Assembly (NCBI GenBank): GCA_016283155.1
Contig: JAEEMI010000010.1
Span: forward strand, 1-64,000
Source of the DNA: Clostridia bacterium
GTDB taxonomy: Bacteria > Bacillota > Clostridia > Christensenellales > UBA1242
Length of the DNA stretch: 64,000 nucleotides
Direction: 5' to 3'
Numbering within the stretch: the first letter of the stretch is position 1; each line of letters starts with the position of its first letter. A program made the translations under genes and the position numbers. Positions 59,222 to 64,000 of this stretch are shown one piece after another. Below the pieces are notes generated by a model. It was not told where the DNA came from. It worked only from the letters and a program-made list of their open reading frames with translations, and did no database searches.

Positions 59222-60424
59222 TTAACGTTTTTTGCTACGTTTAGCAATTTCGGCATCCAGCGCTTGACCGATGGCATCTAACGAAAAATCATCTTCTGCA
59301 GGTGCTGCAACATCTTCAATCATTGGTTCTTCAGTAACGGTTGGTAAAGGTGCAATTTCTTCTACGGGTTCGACGGCAACTTGTTTTTTTTGTGCTTTTT
59401 GTATTTCACGGGTGATATCGGCTTCCATTGCATCTTCTAGCAGGTCATCAATCAGTTGGTCTTTTTCTTGGTCGGTTAAATTACGAGTTGCGTTGGCAAA
59501 AGCATAGTTTGGTTTTTCTGTCGAAACTGGTTTGGTATTTTGTGGTTTAGCACTGGGGGTTAGTTCGTCAATTGTCGTAACATCATCATCGGCGTTATTT
59601 TTAGCGGCTTTAGCTTCTTCCCTTGCCACAACATCGGAAAGGCGTTTCGGACTGGGTTTACGGGTCGTTTTGTCAATAATGGCTTGAATTTCTTCGTCGT
59701 TGTCCACGTTAGCCATAATAATTTTCGCTTCAGCTTCTTTTTGGCGGACGATAAAATCACGCGTTTTAATGACTTGTTTTTCGGGAATGGTGCCCATTGT
59801 GGCATATAAAGGTTTTTTACCTTTACCGAAACGATGTGGGTAAGCATCAACAATGATAAATGGTTTGGTAATGCGTAAGAATGCGACACTGTTTTCTTTC
59901 AAAGCCATAAAGATGCCGTCGCGGTAGTTATTTTTGTCGCGGTTGAAGCGATTGACGAAAATAGCTAAAGCAATTTGCATTACCGGCATAATGGTGGCCA
60001 AAGCAATTCCCGTCCCCAGAGTTTTGGTTACAAAAAGATTAACCAAAACAGCACCGACGGCAATCATAACCGAAATTAACGAAATCAAAACGGAAACGCA
60101 ATGAATTGGTTTTTCGCCATATAAACTGTCATATTCTTTGCGGGTCATACAACGCACCCCACCGTCTTTGACAATAATGGGATATTCGCATTCACTGCCG
60201 TCAAATTTACGTAAAAAATCGCGGTATAAATACAAAGATTCGCGTTCTTTTGCATCTTCAGGTACGAATTTAGCTCTGCGCCATAACTTTGCAATACTGG
60301 TTAAAGTTGTTGCACAAAAATTTTTTTGGTTATCAATGCGTCGTACCGCATTAAACGCCCACCATAAAGACAGTAATAAAGCGCCGGCGATAAATCCAAG
60401 AATGATTAGATTGTATTTGTCCAT
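59222..60424 (-). CDS. hypothetical membrane protein with acidic C-terminal tail
   Basis: This 400-residue protein (ATG 60424, MDKYNLIILGF) has an N-terminal helix and a pair of helices near residues 115-160 (ISLISVMIAVGAVLVNLFV and IMPVMQIALAIFVN). A long cytoplasmic region of about 230 residues is rich in Lys, Glu and Asp and probably coiled or disordered, with EPVEEIAPLPTVTEEP and a basic end (KRSKKR). The architecture suggests a membrane scaffold such as a cell-shape or division factor. The family is unknown. GGGGGAAT lies just upstream of the ATG. Confidence 0.65.
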   Translation of the reverse strand: MDKYNLIILGFIAGALLLSLWWAFNAVRRIDNQKNFCATTLTSIAKLWRRAKFVPEDAKERESLYLYRDFLRKFDGSECEYPIIVKDGGVRCMTRKEYDSLYGEKPIHCVSVLISLISVMIAVGAVLVNLFVTKTLGTGIALATIMPVMQIALAIFVNRFNRDKNNYRDGIFMALKENSVAFLRITKPFIIVDAYPHRFGKGKKPLYATMGTIPEKQVIKTRDFIVRQKEAEAKIIMANVDNDEEIQAIIDKTTRKPSPKRLSDVVAREEAKAAKNNADDDVTTIDELTPSAKPQNTKPVSTEKPNYAFANATRNLTDQEKDQLIDDLLEDAMEADITREIQKAQKKQVAVEPVEEIAPLPTVTEEPMIEDVAAPAEDDFSLDAIGQALDAEIAKRSKKR

Positions 60425-60583
60425 ATTATTCCCCCAAATTAACGTTTTAATTTTACCGAAAAAATCGCAAGTTGGCAAACAAAACTCAGCAACCGTCAAA
60501 AGTACCAAAAATGCGTGAAAAATGCGGTTTTTTGAGGGTTTCAATGAATATGAGTAGATTATTTGGGTGTTTAGTGGTATCAT

Positions 60584-60862
60584 ATGGCCGAAATTATTGT
60601 GGAAAGTGAAGATTTATACAACCACCCTAATCTAGCAAAATATCAATCCATTATGCGGGTTGAAGCCCCGTTGCAACCAATTAACAACAACGAAAATGCG
60701 GAAACGCCCGTGGTAAATGAAACTGTAAAAGAACCAATCAGTCAGGAAACTAAGACCGCGATTGTGGCGGCAGTCGGCGGTGCTGCTGGTGGTGCCGTTG
60801 GTTTAGGAGTCATTGAATTGATTTTTGGTTTCATTGTATCGAAAAAACGCAAAAAAATGTAA
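60584..60862 (+). CDS. small protein with Gly-rich C-terminal membrane anchor
   Basis: This 92-residue protein has an acidic N-terminal 55 residues, then a hydrophobic Gly-rich segment IVAAVGGAAGGAVGLGVIEL continuing to SKKRKKM. The segment matches that of the two leucine-rich surface proteins (VAAVAGTTGGAAGLGTIGTI, then SKKRKK). Unlike them it lacks a signal peptide, so it may sit with its N-terminus inside. It is convergent with murB at a one-base gap. The start is not supported by a clear promoter. Confidence 0.6.
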   Translation: MAEIIVESEDLYNHPNLAKYQSIMRVEAPLQPINNNENAETPVVNETVKEPISQETKTAIVAAVGGAAGGAVGLGVIELIFGFIVSKKRKKM

Positions 60863-60863
60863 T

Positions 60864-61790
60864 TTATTCCACTTTACCCAGGAAAATGATTTCAGTTTCC
60901 AACAAAACACCGGTGTGTTTTTCAACAGTGTCTTGGACGTAGTAAATAATTTGGAGAATGTCATTACAAGTGGCATTACCAAGGTTGACAATAAAATTAC
61001 AATGTTGGGGACTGATTTGTGCGCCACCGACGGTATAACCGGACAGCCCCAACTCTTCGATGACTTTGCCAACGTAAAAACCATCTTTCGGCCGTTTAAA
61101 AACACTGCCCGCGCTGGGTTCTTTGGGGTGGTGACGACGTTTGGCAGCAATCATTTGCATTTGTTTGGTAATTTCTGTCAGGTCGCCGTGGTTTAAACGG
61201 AAATAGGCTCCGATGACAATGGCGGGTTCGTCCATTAAACGCGAATGACGGTAATCATAATCCAGTTGATTACGGGTTAAAGTCTTAATTGCCCCGTTCT
61301 GCAAAACATCGACCATCACTAAATTATCGCTGATACTATGGTCAAACGCACCGCAATTCATATAAACTGCCCCACCCACGGTGGCAGGAATCCCAGTTGC
61401 CCATTCAAAACCCGTCAATTTGTGGTCCCGAGCATAATTAACTACGGCACCTAATTTAGCACCCGCATCGGCATAAACAAAAACATCATTATGTTCAATA
61501 TTTTTGAAATTTAATTTGATAATGACACCATCATAACCTAAATCACTAGCCAAAACATTGGCGCCCATCCCTAAAATAAAATACGGAAATTCTAAATATT
61601 CTAAAGCGCTAATTAAACGTCGCAAAATGTCTTTGTGGTTGACGATGACCAAAAAACGGGCTGGCCCACCCACGTGAAAAGTTGTCCATTGGGCTAATGG
61701 TTCGTTAATTTTAACATTTTCTGCGCCGCATAAGTGTTTTAAATAATTTTCTAACAGGTCCATTGTTAATAAATATGCGGCTTTGGTCAT
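60864..61790 (-). CDS. murB: UDP-N-acetylenolpyruvoylglucosamine reductase
   Basis: MurB makes UDP-MurNAc with NADPH and FAD. WTTFHVGGPARFLV (FAD contact), GMGANVLASDLGYDGVIIKL, ATGIPATVGGAVYMNCGAF, and HPKEPSAGSVFKRP with the catalytic Ser, followed by GAQISPQHCNFIVNLGNAT, are all present. Length 308 is normal for the short type II form. GAGGT lies 7 nt before ATG 61790, and the gene follows tsaC at 3 nt. It is a core cell-wall gene. Confidence 0.95.
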   Translation of the reverse strand: MTKAAYLLTMDLLENYLKHLCGAENVKINEPLAQWTTFHVGGPARFLVIVNHKDILRRLISALEYLEFPYFILGMGANVLASDLGYDGVIIKLNFKNIEHNDVFVYADAGAKLGAVVNYARDHKLTGFEWATGIPATVGGAVYMNCGAFDHSISDNLVMVDVLQNGAIKTLTRNQLDYDYRHSRLMDEPAIVIGAYFRLNHGDLTEITKQMQMIAAKRRHHPKEPSAGSVFKRPKDGFYVGKVIEELGLSGYTVGGAQISPQHCNFIVNLGNATCNDILQIIYYVQDTVEKHTGVLLETEIIFLGKVE

Positions 61791-61793
61791 TGT

Positions 61794-62339
61794 TTACCTC
61801 AGTTTCCCCGCCCCAGACCGTAAAATGTGAATCGTTGGCGGATTGGTTGGGTCAACTTTGACTAAAGTACTGGGAATGTGTCGGTAAATTTTGCGACCGC
61901 GGACTACGGCATCGGTTTGACCATTGAACAAACGCACGGCTTGTCGCCAAGAAGTGATTACAGGTTCACCGTGCAAATTAGCACTTGTGGCAACCATCGG
62001 TACTCCGCAAGCAGTCAAAAATTTGTTCAGCCAACCACTACGCACTACGCGTACCGCTTGACCATTAATAATAACAGAAGTGTGTTTTTTGCGGAGTAAA
62101 CGTTGTTCGGTCGCAGTTATTTGTCCGCAAAATTGCGTTACCGCTTTGATAGACGGTAACAACCAAATTAAGGCAGCATCTGCGGGCTTACCTTTCATTT
62201 GTTTTAGTTTTTGAGTTGCGGTTTGGTTCAGTGCATTACAACCCAAACCCCAAATTGTATCGGTTGGATAAATAATAATCCCGCCATTTTTGACAACGAG
62301 AGCCAAATTTTTAATGTCATTATGGCGGAAAACTTCCAT
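61794..62339 (-). CDS. tsaC: threonylcarbamoyl-AMP synthase (TsaC/Sua5)
   Basis: TsaC starts t6A37 modification of tRNA by making threonylcarbamoyl-AMP. YPTDTIWGLGCNALN, the later TSVIINGQAVRVV and VATSANLHGEP match the YrdC domain. Length is 181, without the Sua5 tail. ATG 62339 is chosen because TATAAT ends 6 nt before it; the track used the adjacent TTG. The partners tsaB, tsaD and tsaE are not in this window. Confidence 0.9.
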   Translation of the reverse strand: MEVFRHNDIKNLALVVKNGGIIIYPTDTIWGLGCNALNQTATQKLKQMKGKPADAALIWLLPSIKAVTQFCGQITATEQRLLRKKHTSVIINGQAVRVVRSGWLNKFLTACGVPMVATSANLHGEPVITSWRQAVRLFNGQTDAVVRGRKIYRHIPSTLVKVDPTNPPTIHILRSGAGKLR

Positions 62340-62345
62340 CAATTA

Positions 62346-62374
62346 ATTATAAACGTAAATTACCAACGGGTCAA
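62346..62374 (-). promoter_or_regulatory. leaderless promoter of tsaC inside gltX end
   Basis: TTGACC (62369-62374), 17 nt, TATAAT (62346-62351), 6 nt, ATG 62339. The -35 box lies in the last codons of gltX. Confidence 0.75.
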
Positions 62375-63802
62375 ACGAGCTTTCACAATGTCGTTACCCA
62401 AAATTTGGCAAATTGCCCATAAATCCGGTGTGTTAGTTTTGCCGGTAACTGCTAAACGAATTTGAGCGGCTAGGTTACGTAAAGTCGGTTTATCTGGTGC
62501 TAAATTTTTGATTTTTTGCCACCAGGTGTCTTTATCATCGGCGGCATCGTAAATTTCAGCGTAATTTTTTAACATTTGACCGTCTAGAGTGCTGCCATCA
62601 ACGGTAATTTCGTCCCAAAGGTAACTGTATAAATCAGCAATATCCTCAAATTTAATTAAATCTTTACGTGGACGTTCGCCACCACGTTCGACACCAAGCA
62701 TTTTTTCAATACGGGTTTTAATAGTTGGTGTAATGTTGGGCAAACTCTGCCAATTCCACGCGTTAAAGTTGGCGACAATTTCAGCGTGGCTCTGACGTGC
62801 CCAAACATTTTTGGCAATATCATTGAATTTTGGTAAATCAAACAAAGGATTATTTGTACCAACTTTTTGAATACTAAATTGAAAATCGGTCAAAGGTGCA
62901 TTGGGGTTGGCGGTACGCCAAATTTCAAAGTCACTATTATAAATGGTTAGTAAATATTCGATAATCGCATTTTTGGGGTAACCTGCATCAATCAAGTTCA
63001 TAACTAATGCTTGCGGGTCTTTACGTTTGGAAAGTTTACGTTTTTTGCCATTTTCTTCAATATTAATAGTTGGCATATGCATATAATGCAAGCGCGGAAA
63101 ACCTAATAAATCACACAGTTGCATATGTTCAGCGGTTGAAATCAACCATTCTTCCCCACGCACCACCAAAGCTGTACCCATTAAAGTATCGTCAATTACG
63201 TGGGCAAGATTATAAGGTGGTAATCCGTTGGATTTCATAATAACTGGGTCATTAGTTTGTGGTAACAAAGCAATTTCACCACGGGCAGCATCAGTAAAAG
63301 TAATACGTTCACCCCAATCTTGATAACTAAAGTTAGCCCGAATGACGTGTGGTTCGCCTGCGGCAATGCGTCGGGCAACTTCGTCCGGAGATAAATGACG
63401 GCATTTTGCATATTTACCATAGTAACCAGTTGGTTCACCGTTTTTAATTTGTGTTTCGCGCATTTGATTCAAATCGTCTTCCGTGCAAAAACAATAATAG
63501 GCTTTACCCTGTTTGACCAAATCTTCGGCATATTGTTGGTAAATTTTAGCACGTTCACTTTGGACATAAGTTTCCGCAAACTTTACGTCAAAGTAATTAA
63601 AAGTCGTCATCATTTTTTCGACGGCATCCGCAACATAACGTTTACTATCCGTATCTTCGATGCGCAAATAAAAACGGCCGTGGTTTTGGCGGGCTAAATA
63701 GCTATTGACCAATGCCATTGCAATCGTACCTAAATGCACATAACCAGTTGGGCTGGGTGCAATGCGATAACCATCCGGTTTTTCAGAGAGGTAATTTTTC
63801 AT
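62360..63802 (-). CDS. gltX: glutamyl-tRNA synthetase
   Basis: This class I synthetase has YRIAPSPTGYVHLGTIAMAL (HIGH-type), RIEDTDSKRYV and KRKLSKRKDPQ (KMSKS-type). A C-terminal helical anticodon domain is present. Length 480 is normal. ATG 63802 is chosen with GGAG upstream; the track start adds 11 unlikely residues. The gene start overlaps the ybaB end by 20 nt. It may also charge tRNA-Gln if the amidotransferase pathway is used, since no glnS was seen. Confidence 0.95.
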   Translation of the reverse strand: MKNYLSEKPDGYRIAPSPTGYVHLGTIAMALVNSYLARQNHGRFYLRIEDTDSKRYVADAVEKMMTTFNYFDVKFAETYVQSERAKIYQQYAEDLVKQGKAYYCFCTEDDLNQMRETQIKNGEPTGYYGKYAKCRHLSPDEVARRIAAGEPHVIRANFSYQDWGERITFTDAARGEIALLPQTNDPVIMKSNGLPPYNLAHVIDDTLMGTALVVRGEEWLISTAEHMQLCDLLGFPRLHYMHMPTINIEENGKKRKLSKRKDPQALVMNLIDAGYPKNAIIEYLLTIYNSDFEIWRTANPNAPLTDFQFSIQKVGTNNPLFDLPKFNDIAKNVWARQSHAEIVANFNAWNWQSLPNITPTIKTRIEKMLGVERGGERPRKDLIKFEDIADLYSYLWDEITVDGSTLDGQMLKNYAEIYDAADDKDTWWQKIKNLAPDKPTLRNLAAQIRLAVTGKTNTPDLWAICQILGNDIVKARLTRW

Positions 63803-64000
63803 TGCGTAACTCCGTAACTTGTCGTAAACACTCATTGATTACGGCAATGACTAAATCCTCCGTAGTTTCGACATCGTCGGGATCCACGGCTTCAGGTTTA
63901 ATGTGTAAATCCAATAATTCATAAGCACCTGACATCGAAGCGGTAACCATTCCACCACCAACCGTGGCTTCAACTGCAGTTTCCGCCAATTCGGCTTTGG
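63783..64000 (-). CDS. ybaB: YbaB/EbfC nucleoid-associated protein (5' part cut by window edge)
   Basis: The visible 71 residues (ending ELRNEKLPL) contain ELAETAVEATVGGGMVTASM and KPEAVDPDDVETTEDLVIAV, the YbaB core that forms DNA-binding tweezer dimers. The frame is open to the window edge, so the N-terminus lies beyond 64000. The track start TTG 63989 is internal. ybaB is often next to dnaX and recR; here its partner downstream is gltX. Confidence 0.9.
   Translation of the reverse strand, partial: KAELAETAVEATVGGGMVTASMSGAYELLDLHIKPEAVDPDDVETTEDLVIAVINECLRQVTELRNEKLPL

Noticed and set aside
60540-60583. TATCAT just before ATG 60584 as a leaderless promoter
   Set aside because: The hexamer touches the ATG, leaving no room for initiation at the start codon. 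The upstream TAGTGG is a poor match.
1-64000. Recoding of TGA as Trp, as in Mollicutes
   Set aside because: TGA is the natural stop of the signal peptidase, miaA and ttcA-like genes, and Trp is coded by TGG in conserved positions.
1-64000. CRISPR array, insertion sequence, prophage or rRNA operon
   Set aside because: No regularly spaced repeats, transposase-type genes with terminal repeats, phage structural genes or rRNA sequence were seen. The only inverted repeat of note is the tRNA-Gln pair.

Overview
The window is a 64 kb piece of chromosome from an AT-rich bacterium with short intergenic gaps, and it appears to contain its replication origin region. It uses the standard bacterial code, with TGA serving as a stop (for example after the signal peptidase, miaA and ttcA-like genes). 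The gene set points to a small-genome, Gram-positive-type, probably host-associated member of the Bacillota (Clostridia-like). The evidence is a SpoIVB-type S55 protease, a VanW protein, BspA-like leucine-rich surface proteins with an InlB-type repeat, a Jag/KhpB-YidC-RnpA-RpmH cluster next to dnaA, peptidoglycan genes (murB, uppP, a D,D-carboxypeptidase) and encoded tRNA CCA ends. No rRNA, CRISPR array, insertion sequence or prophage was recognised. A finer taxonomic call is not possible from sequence reading alone.

Layout: 1-3.3 kb is the most accessory part. It holds a three-gene operon led by a Panacea (DUF4065) protein, probably toxin-antitoxin, then two head-to-head tRNA-Gln genes and orphan genes. 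3.3-11.6 kb carries a TtcA-like thiolase, membrane and lipoproteins, a phosphoesterase, uppP, radC, signal peptidase, a shortened miaA and four small orphan genes with sister promoters. 11.6-18.4 kb is gyrB-gyrA-leuS. 18.5-30.2 kb holds a GNAT-like pair, mnmA, a glycolytic operon (pgk-tpi-like-gpmI-hydrolase), a zeta-toxin pair and an HD protein. 30.3-41.8 kb has rplKA, VanW, a GPH transporter-dusB pair, membrane and surface proteins and truA. 42.9-54.2 kb is the origin block: jag, yidC, rnpA and rpmH on the minus strand, then dnaA, an orphan, dnaN, an orphan, serS, glyS, gmk and pyk on the plus strand. 54.2-64 kb holds two related orphans, a D,D-carboxypeptidase, a SpoIVB-like protease, a small anchored protein, and ybaB-gltX-tsaC-murB.

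The strongest theme is how genes start. In roughly two dozen transcription units, including dnaA, dnaN, gyrB, serS, gmk, pyk, rpmH, pgk, mnmA and tsaC, a good -10 hexamer (usually with a -35 box 16-18 nt upstream) ends only 5-8 nt before the start codon. The transcript should therefore begin at or next to the start codon, with no ribosome binding site. Genes inside operons (gyrA, leuS, glyS, jag, tpi-like, gpmI) keep AGGAG-type sites. This rule also corrects several starts in the ORF track, some of which use a TTG that is really the -35 box. The clearest case is a 36-bp divergent gap at 20117-20152 that holds two complete, interleaved promoters.

A second theme is reduced or altered core enzymes. 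The triosephosphate isomerase-like protein has lost both the catalytic His and Glu. Pyruvate kinase lacks its C-terminal domain and a metal-binding Asp. MiaA lacks its insertion domain and PGK has an internal deletion. DnaA has an altered DNA-recognition signature, and no canonical DnaA boxes were seen.
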